A program made the translations under genes and the position numbers. The notes beneath the pieces were generated by a model that searched no databases, was not told where the DNA came from, and saw only the letters and a program-made list of their open reading frames with translations. This document shows positions 16,366-26,623 of a DNA stretch of 64,000 bases, in pieces. The stretch comes from Bacillus sp. T3 (GTDB taxonomy: Bacteria > Bacillota > Bacilli > Bacillales > Cytobacillaceae). Position 1 is the first letter of the stretch; each line of letters starts with the position of its first letter. The DNA lies in assembly GCF_033449965.1 (NCBI RefSeq), contig NZ_CP137761.1, positions 3,162,001 through 3,226,000 on the forward strand. The letters are read 5' to 3'.

Positions 16366-18597
16366 TTATTTTTTATTAATACTTCCTTCTTCTCTATGAT
16401 AAAGGCTGACACAATTTCTTCCGGATTTTTTTGAGGTATAAAGGGCATTGTCAGCCATCCTGATAATTTCATTGGGTGTTGAAAAGAAGCTTGGGATTAC
16501 AGTGGCCACCCCTAGACTACTAGTAACGTAATCACTAACAATCGAGGTAATATGCGGAATATGTAACGCTTCAATTGCATTTCGTATTTTTTCAGCTACG
16601 ACCATCCCGCCTTCCACATGTGTATCTGGCAATATCACGGCAAACTCTTCCCCGCCGTAACGGCAAACAACATCAGAAGGCCTTCGAAGTGTTTCTTTGA
16701 TCGTTTGTGCTACATTAATTAAACACTCATCCCCGTGCTGATGACCATAGGTATCATTATAATTCTTGAAGCAATCAATATCGAGCATAATAAGGGTCAG
16801 TGGTTTGGATATCCTCGAAGATCGCCCCCACTCTGTTAAAATGGTTTCGTCAAAAAATCGGCGATTCGAAATTTTAGTTAATCCATCAAGTACAGTGGCC
16901 TCTTTAAGACTTTGTTCCAATTTACGCTGCTCTGTCGTATCCTTAAACTGCCACAAAAATCCATCAAATTGATCATTGATTATAATCGGAATGGAATCTC
17001 GGCTAATTATACGGCCATCCTTTAATTCCCATTCTTCTCCTAACACCTTTTCACGATTTTTAATAATCTCTTTGCTTCTTTTATCGTATAACTTTTCGTC
17101 AAGAAAGAGATTACTTGCCTGGATTTGGACCTCATCGGGCTTCATTCCAAGCATATTTTCGGAAATGGTTGAGGAATGGAAAATATCAGTAAATTGATGA
17201 TTTAACAATATTAATCTATTGTCTTTATCCTCAGCCAAAATTCCGTATGGCATATGAGAAATTAAGGCTTCCAATCGAGCCGAGGTTCGCCTTATTTCCT
17301 TTTCCATCTTGACACGTTCTGTGATATTTCTGGAAGTAACAACAACCCTATGAATCTCTCCATTAGCTTCCTCTACTGGACGACCTCGCACCTCCAAGTA
17401 AATCCACTCATTTCTAACCTTCCACCTTATTTCTATTTGGACGCTATTTTTATTTTTCACCATTTCTATGAGCGCTTGATGAACTTTTTCAAAATCATCA
17501 GGGTGGATAAACTCAAAAGTAGTTTTTCCTTCAATCTCCGATAATTTGATTTTCAAACTATTTTCATGAGAGGGTGATGCATAAAGGATGTTCCCTTCTG
17601 TGTTCAAAACTGTTACAAAATCTGACATATTATCAGCTATAATCCGGTAAATTGCTTCGCTATCTTTTAACGCCTTTTCTATTTCTTTTTGTTCCGTTAT
17701 ATCATGAATATTGACCAATATTACGCATTGATTATTAAAATGAATTTGTGATGCTTTCACTTCAACTGTAACAATTTTTCCATCTTTTCGTCGGTATTGT
17801 TTTTCACCGAAAAAGATTTGACTATCAGTCATGACTTTTTCTATGTTCTCAGCTACAATTGCTTCATCGTGTTCGATAATGTCAAAAAGATTTAACCTTA
17901 GCAATTCATGTTCTTCATATCCTAGTATTTGACAGAATCGTTCATTCGTCTCGACGATCCTTTTATCATCGGGGTTAAAAGCATAAATCCCCTCTGATGA
18001 TTGCTTAATCATCGAGCGGTACCGCTCTTCACTTTCATGCAACTTGCTCTTTAATTGATTCACCCGTTTAAGCTCATCACGGAGCTGAATCCGAATACCT
18101 TCTGTAAAACTTGTTTCATAAATTTTTAAGATGGCATACGTCAAAAAAAATATAAGAAAATAATATAAATCGGTCGGTTTCCATTGATAATAATACAGTT
18201 TTCCATTTGTCTGCTGAAAATATGAAAAAACAACCGCGCTTCCAATTGTAGTTATTAGGATGTTAAGCCAATTTCGATAGGATACACTAAAGATAGGTGG
18301 CAAAATTAATAAAAATAAATTAACATAATGTGGTTCGTTTATATTAATGATAAATAAAACGGCTATAAACAGGAGTATGATACTGTACATCGTCCATTTT
18401 GGTTTTATCTGTTTCTTCACCATATATGTAATGACTAGAATGGGTAGAAAAGCAGTTATAAATATTGCAAATGCCGCATCATAATTTTTAAGAAGAAGAT
18501 TTAGCGGAATGTCTAGACATAAAAAGAGCCAAAGCCCTTTAACAGTTAATTGGTTCCGATACTTGATTAAATTATCATCATCCACGAAAACTACCAT
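16366..18597 (-). CDS. membrane PAS/GGDEF diguanylate cyclase
   Basis: 743 residues. About six membrane helices fill residues 20-185. Then come three PAS domains (from about 200, 325 and 445), the first two with a following PAC segment (EKQYRRKDGKIVTVEVKAS). A GGDEF domain ends the protein, with CRYGGEEFAVILPDT and the upstream LIMLDIDCFKNYNDTYGH. The intact GGEEF site and DIDxFKxxND motif suggest active c-di-GMP synthesis. There is no EAL domain. The start is either this ATG or the GTG four codons in, which has better spacing from AAAGG. Confidence 0.85.
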   Translation of the reverse strand: MVVFVDDDNLIKYRNQLTVKGLWLFLCLDIPLNLLLKNYDAAFAIFITAFLPILVITYMVKKQIKPKWTMYSIILLFIAVLFIININEPHYVNLFLLILPPIFSVSYRNWLNILITTIGSAVVFSYFQQTNGKLYYYQWKPTDLYYFLIFFLTYAILKIYETSFTEGIRIQLRDELKRVNQLKSKLHESEERYRSMIKQSSEGIYAFNPDDKRIVETNERFCQILGYEEHELLRLNLFDIIEHDEAIVAENIEKVMTDSQIFFGEKQYRRKDGKIVTVEVKASQIHFNNQCVILVNIHDITEQKEIEKALKDSEAIYRIIADNMSDFVTVLNTEGNILYASPSHENSLKIKLSEIEGKTTFEFIHPDDFEKVHQALIEMVKNKNSVQIEIRWKVRNEWIYLEVRGRPVEEANGEIHRVVVTSRNITERVKMEKEIRRTSARLEALISHMPYGILAEDKDNRLILLNHQFTDIFHSSTISENMLGMKPDEVQIQASNLFLDEKLYDKRSKEIIKNREKVLGEEWELKDGRIISRDSIPIIINDQFDGFLWQFKDTTEQRKLEQSLKEATVLDGLTKISNRRFFDETILTEWGRSSRISKPLTLIMLDIDCFKNYNDTYGHQHGDECLINVAQTIKETLRRPSDVVCRYGGEEFAVILPDTHVEGGMVVAEKIRNAIEALHIPHITSIVSDYVTSSLGVATVIPSFFSTPNEIIRMADNALYTSKKSGRNCVSLYHREEGSINKK

Positions 18598-18670
18598 CCT
18601 TTTCCTAGGTTTATTTTGCTAATAAACCTCTCCTTAAAATACTATATCGGAAAAATAGTCTTGTAAATAG

Positions 18671-18704
18671 AAAAAGTCCCGGATATGTTTTTACACCATC
18701 CGGG
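18671..18704 (-). terminator. terminator of the PTS gene
   Basis: CCCGGAT and ATCCGGG arms, with an A run that becomes a T run on the minus strand. Confidence 0.75.
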
Positions 18705-18724
18705 CTTCCTAAATTTTTTACTAT

Positions 18725-20108
18725 TTAACTTCTGTTTTGGCTTAGTTTTTTCATCGCATCCGCTACGAATTCTACCTCTGTTCCGACAATAATTTGCAGG
18801 TTTGTTTTATTTAATTTAATTACACCCTTAGCACCGTGGTTCTTTAATGCACCATCGTTGACTTTGGCCATATCAATTATCGTCAAGCGGAGACGAGTTG
18901 CACAATTATCAATTGAATTAATATTTTCAATTCCGCCAATGTCATCAATAAATCGAGATGCCATCAGCTTGTTTCTATCGTTATCATCTGAGCCTCCAGA
19001 AGAAATTTCTACTAACTCTTCTTCATCCTCACGACCCAGGTGTTTTAATATTGAAGGTTTTAATTAAGACATAGAAAAGTCCAAAATAAACAGCAGCGTA
19101 CACTAATCCGACGAATAATAATAACAGTGGTTTTTCAGCAATATTAAAATTCAACAAATAATCAATTGCACCTGCTGAAAACGTGAAACCATCGCGAATT
19201 CCTAGTAAAGAAGTAATCCACATCGATACGCCGGTTAAAACAGCATGTACTCCATATAATAATGGGGCAACGAACATGAATGAAAATTCAATTGGTTCGG
19301 TTATACCAGTTAAAAATGATGTTAACGCAAGACCAATAAACATCCCTGAAACGGCTTTTCTTCTTTCTGGTTTCGCCGCAGCAATAATCGCAAAAGCTGC
19401 CGCTGGAAGACCGAACATCATGACTGGAAAGAAGCCTGTCATATAAGCTCCAGCTGTTGGATCTCCTGCAAAGAAGCGAGCAATATCTCCGGCCTTATCA
19501 CCAAATTCTCCAAATTGGAACCAGAATAAGCTATTTAACACATGATGTAAGCCAAGCGGAATGAGCAAACGGTTTAATACACCGAATACACCAGAGCCAA
19601 TAGCTCCTAAACCAATAATCCAATTTCCTACCCCGTTTATACCGTCTTGGATTGGCGGCCAAACAAAGCCAGCGATTGCAGCTAACAAAACCATGGTGAC
19701 CGAAGTTACAATTGGGACGAAGCGTCTTCCACTAAAGAAGCCCAACCACTCTGGGAGTTTTTTATCATGATAGCGATTGTAAAGTAATCCTGCGATAATA
19801 CCTGCAATGATTCCACCTAAAACACCCATATTTATGTCATCGTTTAACGCTTTCGTTCCTTCTGTTAATACTAAGTAGCCAATTGCACCCGATAATGCAG
19901 CTGCGCCATTGTTATCTTTTGCAAACCCCATCGCAACCCCAATCGCAAAAATCAAGGCAAGATTTGCAAAAACAGCATTACCAGCACTTGCAATAAACGG
20001 TATATCCAATAAATCAGGCTGTCCAAAACGAAGTAATAACCCCGCTGCAGGCAACACTGCGATTGGAAGCATTAAGGCTTTTCCGATTCTTTGTAAAAAG
20101 CTTAACAT
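18725..20108 (-). pseudogene. nagP: N-acetylglucosamine PTS IICB, frameshifted as assembled
   Basis: The IIC part (MLSFLQRIGKALMLPIAVLPA, FAKDNNGAAALSGAIGYLVL, GDPTAGAYMTGFFPVMMFGLP, GITEPIEFSFMFVAPLLYG) matches GlcNAc-type PTS porters. The IIB part at the left end has the phosphorylated Cys in NSIDNCATRLRLT. A linker EDEEELVEISSGG joins them in another frame. One base removed from CCTGGGTC near 19037 gives TPGRED and one protein of about 460 residues. There is no IIA domain, as in the Bacillus NagP. It is divergent from nagAB and carries a matching operator and a cre-like site. Confidence 0.85.
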
Positions 20109-20142
20109 ATTCATTCTCTCCTTTTCGATGATCAAATCTAGT

Positions 20143-20157
20143 TGAAAGCGCTTTTCA
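20143..20157 (-). promoter_or_regulatory. cre-like site upstream of nagP
   Basis: TGAAAGCGCTTTTCA resembles the CcpA catabolite-response element but has one extra T against a perfect TGAAAGCGCTTTCA palindrome. It lies about 35 bases before the nagP start, a typical place for catabolite repression. Confidence 0.5.
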
Positions 20158-20187
20158 TAGTCCAACTATAGCATCACATAATATAGA

Positions 20188-20203
20188 TGTCTATACCAAT
20201 TTT
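20188..20203 (-). promoter_or_regulatory. NagR operator candidate, nagP side
   Basis: On the minus strand the site reads AATTGGTATAGACATC. It shares the 14-mer AATTGGTATAGACA with the site before nagA. This fits the GntR/HutC-type NagR (YvoA) operators known for GlcNAc genes. Confidence 0.7.
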
Positions 20204-20212
20204 ATTTTTTTT

Positions 20213-20395
20213 GGCTGTGTTAAATTTGTCTGTTGATTTCCGTTCCAGGTGCTCCCTTTCCGCGGGGAGTCCGGGAGCCTCCTCGGCGTTTTACGCCTGT
20301 GGGGTCTCCCAAGACACCTTCTCCCGCAGGAGTCTCGCACCCTCCACTCCAATCAACAGAGTGCTTAAAAATCAACACCGTTCCTTAACACAGCC
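20213..20395 (+). repeat. palindromic intergenic repeat, copy D (short form)
   Basis: 183 bases with clear terminal inverted repeats: GGCTGTGTTAA at the left and TTAACACAGCC at the right. It is inserted between the two divergent NagR operators. The bases from 20396 to 20486 hold the rest of the nagA promoter region. Confidence 0.85.
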
Positions 20396-20486
20396 TTTTT
20401 ATAAAGAAAAGTTCTTCTCAAAAATTAATGTCGTTATAACAACGGTTTACAACTATATTATAATATTGAAATTTTTTAAAGCGTAA

Positions 20487-20502
20487 AATTGGTATAGACA
20501 AC
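20487..20502 (+). promoter_or_regulatory. NagR operator candidate, nagA side
   Basis: AATTGGTATAGACAAC, about 55 bases before the nagA start. It shares 14 identical bases with the inverted site before nagP. The probable ligand of the regulator is glucosamine-6-P or GlcNAc-6-P. Confidence 0.7.
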
Positions 20503-20554
20503 TAGAAGTTGGTGATGCTAATATTGTTGTATAACCTGAAAGGAAGTAATCCAA

Positions 20555-21754
20555 ATGATTCCAAAAGATAATTTTATTTTACTTAAGGGTATCCGTGTTT
20601 ATTCAGAAGGAAAAATAATCGAAGATGGTTATATCAAAATAAAGAATAAAAAAATACTTGAGCTCGGTTCTGTTGAATCACTGATTCCAGAAAATACGAT
20701 GGACTTCCTTATCATCGATTTCCCTTCAGTTTATCAAGCAATTCCCGGCCTAATTGATGTTCATATCCATGGGGTTAACGGAGCAGATACGATGGATGGT
20801 ACAAGCGAAGCACTCGATACAATGGTTACCTCCCTTCCAATGGAGGGAACAACAAGCTTTTTAGCTACAACCATGACACAGTCTTCTGAAAAAATAGAGC
20901 AGGCCTTAAAAACAGTTGGGAACTATATAGGAAAGCAGCCTGCACAGGGCTGTGCTGAAATACTTGGGATCCACCTTGAAGGACCATTTGTAAACACTGC
21001 AATGGCTGGCGCTCAACCATTAGAGCATATTATCGATCCTGACCTTTCCCTTTTTAAGGAGTGGGAAAAGCAGGCTAATCATCAAATAAAGCTAGTAACA
21101 TTAGCTCCCGAACTGCCAAACTGTCTTGAATTAATAGCTTATTTAAAGAAAAGAGAAATTATCGCGTCGATCGGTCATACTAATGCATCATATGAAGAAG
21201 TTCAAAATGCTATTCATGTCGGTGCGTCTCATGTAACTCACCTCTTTAATCAAATGCGTGGGCTACATCACCGGGAACCTGGTACAGCTGGTGCTGCATT
21301 GCTTCTCGATGAGTTAAAATGCGAGCTCATTGTCGACGGAGTTCATCTACGTCCTGAAATGGTCAAACTAGCTTATAAACAAAAAGGCAGTAAAGGATTA
21401 GTGTTAATTACAGATGCCATGCGCGCAAAATGTCTTAAAAATGGACAATATGATTTAGGGGGTCAGACGGTCCATGTTAAGGATGGGAAAGCAACACTTG
21501 AAAATGGAACTCTTGCCGGCAGTATCCTTAAATTAGGTCAGGCGGTAAAAAATATAGTGTACTTTACAGGCTGTTCTTTACAAGAAGCGATCGAAATGGC
21601 TTCAACGAATCCTGCCAAAGAACTAAAAGTATTTGATCGTAAAGGAAGTATTGCCGTTGGGAAGGATGCTGATATTGTCATTTTGGATGAACACCTTGAG
21701 GTGGTCATGACATTTTGTAGAGGCGTACTTTCATACAAAAAGGAGGAATTTTAA
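20555..21754 (+). CDS. nagA: N-acetylglucosamine-6-phosphate deacetylase
   Basis: 399 residues of the amidohydrolase family. The metal-site region is DVHIHGVNG, and later come LEGPF, IGHTNA, HLFNQMRGLHHREPG and ITDAM. It removes acetate from GlcNAc-6-P after uptake by the PTS protein encoded divergently. It starts behind AAAGGAAG. It is the first gene of nagA-nagB-nagR-SIS, and nagB begins one base after its stop. Confidence 0.93.
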   Translation: MIPKDNFILLKGIRVYSEGKIIEDGYIKIKNKKILELGSVESLIPENTMDFLIIDFPSVYQAIPGLIDVHIHGVNGADTMDGTSEALDTMVTSLPMEGTTSFLATTMTQSSEKIEQALKTVGNYIGKQPAQGCAEILGIHLEGPFVNTAMAGAQPLEHIIDPDLSLFKEWEKQANHQIKLVTLAPELPNCLELIAYLKKREIIASIGHTNASYEEVQNAIHVGASHVTHLFNQMRGLHHREPGTAGAALLLDELKCELIVDGVHLRPEMVKLAYKQKGSKGLVLITDAMRAKCLKNGQYDLGGQTVHVKDGKATLENGTLAGSILKLGQAVKNIVYFTGCSLQEAIEMASTNPAKELKVFDRKGSIAVGKDADIVILDEHLEVVMTFCRGVLSYKKEEF

Positions 21755-21755
21755 T

Positions 21756-22496
21756 ATGAAAATCATACAAGTTAAAGACTATAAACAAATGAGTCAAAAG
21801 GCCGCTGAATATATTATAGAAAAAGTTTGCGCTAACCCACGGATCAAACTTGGACTAGCAACTGGTGGAACACCGATTGGCACTTATCAGAATTTAATTA
21901 TCGATCATAAAAAGAATGGTACATCCTATCACCAGGTCACAACCTTTAATCTTGATGAGTATATAGGGATTGCAGCAGAAAACAAAAATAGTTACCGCTA
22001 TTTCATGAACACGCAACTGTTCAATCATATCAATATTAAACAAGTCAATACCCACATTCCAAGGGGCGATATAAAGAATGTCCATGAGGAATGCAACACC
22101 TTTGAAGATTTAATTGCGGAGCTAGGAGGAATTGACCTCCAAATTTTAGGAATAGGCAGCAATGGTCATATCGGCTTTAATGAACCAAGCACCCCGTTTT
22201 CATCAAAAACGCATATTGTCAACTTAACTGAATCTACCATTCAAGCTAATGCAAGATATTTTAAAAAGCTTGAAGATGTTCCTAAGAAAGCAATCACAAT
22301 GGGGATTTCTACCATTATGAAGAGCAAGGAAATCCTCCTGCTAGTATCCGGAGAAAATAAAAGAGATGCTATAACTCAGCTATTAACCCAGGGCATTAAT
22401 GAAAGTTTTCCTGCTTCTGTCTTGAAAAACCATCCATATGTTACAATGATTGCAGATGAAGCGGCAGTTGCTGGTTTAAAGGTTCATTGTTATTAA
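21756..22496 (+). CDS. nagB: glucosamine-6-phosphate deaminase
   Basis: 246 residues. LATGGTPIGTY is the phosphate loop, TFNLDEYIG holds the catalytic Asp, and LGIGSNGHIGFNEP the base and His. It converts GlcN-6-P to fructose-6-P and ammonia. AAAGGAGG overlaps the end of nagA. Its length is normal for the Gram-positive non-allosteric type. Confidence 0.94.
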   Translation: MKIIQVKDYKQMSQKAAEYIIEKVCANPRIKLGLATGGTPIGTYQNLIIDHKKNGTSYHQVTTFNLDEYIGIAAENKNSYRYFMNTQLFNHINIKQVNTHIPRGDIKNVHEECNTFEDLIAELGGIDLQILGIGSNGHIGFNEPSTPFSSKTHIVNLTESTIQANARYFKKLEDVPKKAITMGISTIMKSKEILLLVSGENKRDAITQLLTQGINESFPASVLKNHPYVTMIADEAAVAGLKVHCY

Positions 22497-22574
22497 GTCT
22501 CCAAATTAATTGAGACGCTTCCTAGACTATCTGCCTTAATCGAATCTTTTCTAGAAAGGTGAAGCAAGAGGAGA

Positions 22575-23297
22575 ATGATAGATAAAAATTCCCCCATCCC
22601 ACTTTATTATCAGCTTGAAGAACATATTAAAGACTTAATCGAAAAAGGTGAATTGCACCCTGGTGATGCTCTACCTGCTGAAAGAGAATATGCAGAAAAA
22701 TATCAAATTAGTAGAATGACGGTTAGACAAGCCTTTACAAAGCTTGTAAATGAGGGTTATTTGCATCGTTTACAGGGAAAAGGAACCTTCGTATCTGAAC
22801 GAAAAATAGAACAAACTCTACAAGGCTTAACAAGCTTCACTGAAGATATGAAAGCAAGGGGTTTGGAGCCAGGAAGTAAATTAGTTCATTTTGAAATTAT
22901 TCCTGCCACAAGTGTGATTGCAAAACAACTTTCGATTCAAGAATATGGCCCTGTCTATGAAATGAAACGAATCCGCTTAGCTGATGGCGTTCCAATGGCA
23001 CTAGAAACGAATTATATTTCAGCAAACCTGATTAAAGGACTGACAGAACAAATCGTAAATCAATCACTGTATGCCTACATTGAGAATCATTTGAATTTAA
23101 GAATTGATTATGCTACACAGGTAATTGAGTCCTCCATCGCAAGTGAACTTGAAGCAAATAACCTTCAGATCAAAAAAGGGGCGCCAGTGATGCTCATTCA
23201 GAGAAATACCTTTCTTTCTGACGGAACCCCAGTTGAGCTTGTAAAATCAATCTATCGAGCTGACCGTTACAAATTTATGATTCAGATGAAACGATAA
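22575..23297 (+). CDS. nagR: GntR/HutC-type regulator NagR
   Basis: 240 residues. The winged-helix N-terminus shows LPAEREYAEKYQISRMTVRQAFTKL and GYLHRLQGKGTFV. A UTRA ligand domain follows from about 90, with TSFTEDMKARG. The place after nagAB and the two matching operators nearby make it the local repressor, like YvoA/NagR. AGAGGAG is immediately before the ATG. Confidence 0.9.
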   Translation: MIDKNSPIPLYYQLEEHIKDLIEKGELHPGDALPAEREYAEKYQISRMTVRQAFTKLVNEGYLHRLQGKGTFVSERKIEQTLQGLTSFTEDMKARGLEPGSKLVHFEIIPATSVIAKQLSIQEYGPVYEMKRIRLADGVPMALETNYISANLIKGLTEQIVNQSLYAYIENHLNLRIDYATQVIESSIASELEANNLQIKKGAPVMLIQRNTFLSDGTPVELVKSIYRADRYKFMIQMKR

Positions 23298-23317
23298 CTT
23301 TATATGGAGGTATTCCC

Positions 23318-24055
23318 TTGTTTGATGTATATTTTCATAAACTCCATGAATTATTACACACCATCGAAAAAAATGAAAAAGAAAACATCAAAACAGCAGC
23401 ACTAGCTGTTGCAAAATGTATTGAACAAGATGGAATTGTCCATGTTTTTGGCTGTGGACATTCCCATTTACTTGGGGAAGAACTATTTTACCGGGCAGGA
23501 GGACTTGCGCCAATTAATCCTATACTAATAGATGATTTAATGCTGCATAAAGGTGCTGTTCGATCTTCACAGCTTGAAAAAACGAACAATCTCGCTTCAC
23601 AATATATTGAAGAAGTACGGATTGAACACCGGGATGTCGTTATTGTCGCCTCTACCTCAGGGCGGAATCCCGTACCTATTGACGTAGCCGAATATGCACG
23701 TGCTAAAGGGGCTTTTGTCATAGGGATTACCTCCCTCGTTTATGCAAGTAGCGTTTCCTCCCGCCATAAAGATGAGAAATTCCTTGCTCAAGTGGTGAAT
23801 GTAGTGATCGATAATCATATTAATGTTGGTGATGCCCTGATGACGGTTCCTAACATAGATGTTCCATTTGGATCGGGTTCCACAGTTGTTGGTATTGCCA
23901 TAGTGAATGGAATCATGGTAGATGCGATTAACATGATGGTAAAAAACAACTTTCACCCTCCAGTATTTAAAAGTGGTAATGCTGATGGGGCTGAAGAACA
24001 TAATCGACTATTAATTGACCGCTATAAAAGCAGAATTCCCCTGCTTGAGTCTTAG
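23318..24055 (+). CDS. SIS-domain phosphosugar-binding protein (UPF0309)
   Basis: 245 residues from a TTG start with GGAGG upstream. The SIS fold is seen in HVFGCGHSHLLGEELFYRAGG and VIVASTSGRNPVPIDVAEYAR. The family (UPF0309) resembles sugar-phosphate isomerases and MurNAc-6-P etherases without being proven to be either. Its place at the end of the nag operon suggests amino-sugar phosphate handling. The reaction is not known. Confidence 0.8.
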   Translation: MFDVYFHKLHELLHTIEKNEKENIKTAALAVAKCIEQDGIVHVFGCGHSHLLGEELFYRAGGLAPINPILIDDLMLHKGAVRSSQLEKTNNLASQYIEEVRIEHRDVVIVASTSGRNPVPIDVAEYARAKGAFVIGITSLVYASSVSSRHKDEKFLAQVVNVVIDNHINVGDALMTVPNIDVPFGSGSTVVGIAIVNGIMVDAINMMVKNNFHPPVFKSGNADGAEEHNRLLIDRYKSRIPLLES

Positions 24056-24086
24056 GTGTTTGTAAACCATATAAATAATTTTTGTA

Positions 24087-24121
24087 AAAAGCGCCTGATT
24101 TTCAAATATTGGCGCTTTTTT
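24087..24121 (+). terminator. terminator of the nag operon
   Basis: AAAAAGCGCC and GGCGCTTTTT arms followed by a T run. Confidence 0.85.
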
Positions 24122-24126
24122 GATGG

Positions 24127-24210
24127 TTTTTTTTACATGTCTGTTGATTTCCGCTACAGGTGCTCCAATCAACAGATTCTCAAAAATCAACTACGTTTTT
24201 TTAGATAGCC
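24127..24210 (+). repeat. palindromic intergenic repeat, copy E (mini form)
   Basis: About 84 bases made of the ends only: CATGTCTGTTGATTTCCGCT, then CAGGTGCTCCAATCAACAG, ending ATAGCC. It lies between the convergent nag operon and the helicase gene. Confidence 0.7.
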
Positions 24211-24213
24211 TTT

Positions 24214-26469
24214 TTAATACATAATCTGCCCCAAAATATACTCACAAATCTTTTCTGAAACAAGCCGTACTGCAACATATGGCGGCTCGACACCTCTTGC
24301 TCCTTCAAACGGAAGCCCGAGCCAAATAACCTTATCATCAATCATCACAAATGGGAATGGAAAGCTCCCTTCTCGCTGGTCATTTGCTCGAAGCACACTC
24401 CAATCGTCACCTGAAATGACCGTTAACCTTACCTGTACCCGCCGATGAAATAGCTTCTCCTTCCACTCTTCAGAAAGAGATGTTCCCTCAGGCAATGAAA
24501 TAACGACAGAAGCTCGTACCCGTTCAAGATCATGAAAGGCCAGGTGCGAGTTTTCGGGCATGGAGCCATCTCAACCTCTCGTGCTGATTCAAAATCCACG
24601 AACCTATACTTTTGGTTGTAATCCGTTGTTCGTTTCTCACTTGATGCTCAACAAGCTGACGGAGGGTCTTTCCTCGAAAAACATTCCGTGATATATAATC
24701 GTAATTACTTACATGTAGAAACTTTCCCTTTGTTCTCGTAATCGCAACGTTAATTAAACGTTCACTATCTTTCCCCGTTAACAACATACCTACACGATTC
24801 TGTGGAGGACTTTCTACTGTATCAAAAATCATCACGTCACGTTCACTTCCTTGAAATCGGTGGACGGTAGCTGCAATAATATCGGCTTCAATACATTCTG
24901 ATTCATATAGTTCAGAAAGTAAAAGATCCATTAAAGTAGCCTGTGCCCTAAAAGGTGTGACATAGCCAATCGATTTTGCACCTCCAACATATGATTCATG
25001 GATTAATTGAAAAGATATTAACAACTGCCACAAATTAAACCTTGAATTTGTAGCTCGGTCGCTAACACAGTGTAGGCCTGTATAGCTCGTATCCACTAGC
25101 ACTGCTGCTTGATCTGGAAATGGAGCTTGTTTAACGATCTTATTTCTACTTTTTTTTACACTTTCATGATCACCTACAAGGGAATGGTAAATATATTGAT
25201 TTGTAAATGATGAAATATCAGGATGCATCCTCCGCTGTTCCTTTAATAAGAATAAATGTGGGTGAAGCATTTCTTCATTTAATGAGGCGACTACACCAGC
25301 TCTGTGGAATACATCCTCCTTCATCCATTTAGTTACTAGAGGGTCGCGGCTTGATGCAATCGGAGGTAACTGTTTGAAATCTCCACAAACAATTACCCTT
25401 TTCGCCAATGCTGCCGCAAATGCAATTTGGGGTACATATGCTTGACTTGCTTCATCAAGGATGACAAGGTCATATTCCTTTTCATATATCGCGGAATCAC
25501 TTGCTGCTTTTGCCAAAGTCGTACCAATAATAAAAGCTTCTTTCAAAAACTGCACTTCTCGCTGGCGTACTTTTTCAAGGATTCTCGCAATCTTTGTTTC
25601 CAACTCCAGCAGTGCATTGGAATCTCGTAAACTAAATGATCGTGCTAAATCGTACTTCAGGCCTCGTCTTTCTTCAATTAACCTTTCTCTATCCAAAGCA
25701 AGCATCGGATCCTGTTTCTCAATTAGTTGGCTCGTGGTTATCTCATTATGATCAGTCAGCGCTTCGCCTGATTGCCCGCCATAACGAAGGACATCACCGA
25801 GGTGAAATCGATCTTTCTTTTTAATAAAAGAAGTAATTTCACTGAGTAGGACGTCAACCGCCTGATTGCTATGGGCTAAAATTAGGATGCGCTTTTTTTG
25901 AAAGTATTTATTTGCGACAACTCGAGCGAGTGTGTATGTTTTTCCTGTACCTGGAGGTCCCCACACGAAGGTTGCTGGATTATATTTTGAACGTAGCATT
26001 AGCTCATGAACATTGCTTTTGATTTTTTCAGTTGGATGTTTCGCTTCCATAGAAGGATTCATTAATTTCTTGACCATCTGGCGCTTTTTCTTATTTTTTT
26101 CAGTTCATCCAGCCTTTGGATGAGTTGTTCGAGGAGCTCCCATGGATCATGGAGCAAATATGCCTCTGTGATTAAATCACCAAGCGATTTATCTACAGCA
26201 AGGATGATGCCCTTTCCCTCAGCGGAGAGGATACGACCACTATTTTTCACTCCGCCCCACTCTAACTTGATTGTGGAACCAAGCGGGATTTGAACTGGAA
26301 CATTTGTATCAAAATAATATTGAAACGTATCTTGACTTGATAACAGTCGACCATTTGTAACAATAATTCGATTTCCTCCAAATTGCTTTAAATGGTTTAT
26401 TTCTGTTTGCAGGGCTTGCTGCCATTCATTAATATAGGTGTTTGTTGAAGTCATTAACGGTTTAGTCAT
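24214..26469 (-). pseudogene. superfamily 1 helicase (AAA, PLD-like tail), two frameshifts as assembled
   Basis: Three frames in series make one protein of about 750 residues. The N-terminal domain (26469 down to about 26090, MTKPLMTSTNTY) ends DELKKI. One A restored near 26097 joins it to the helicase core, with Walker A GPPGTGKTYTLARVV, VILDEASQAYVPQ, GDFKQLPP, LKEQRRMHP, ATVHRFQGSERDV and NVAITRTKGKF. One base removed from CACCTGGCC near 24543 joins a C-terminal part with FHDLERVRASVVISLPEG, like a phospholipase-D-type tail. It is probably a nucleic-acid helicase or nuclease. Confidence 0.7.
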
Positions 26470-26572
26470 TTTTTCTCCCATTTTGTTATTCTTATCATAT
26501 GATTCGGAAATTATGGATATTTTATACAATCACTCTTGTCAAATAATGTCTAGTAGGTAACTTTTGAACTAA

Positions 26573-26612
26573 AAAAGCCCATTTCCATTTAATAGAATGG
26601 AAACGGGCTTTA
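26573..26612 (-). terminator. terminator of the NlpC/P60 gene
   Basis: AAAGCCCATTTCCAT and ATGGAAACGGGCTTT arms, with a T run on the minus strand. Confidence 0.85.
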
Positions 26613-26623
26613 AGTTTTTTATA

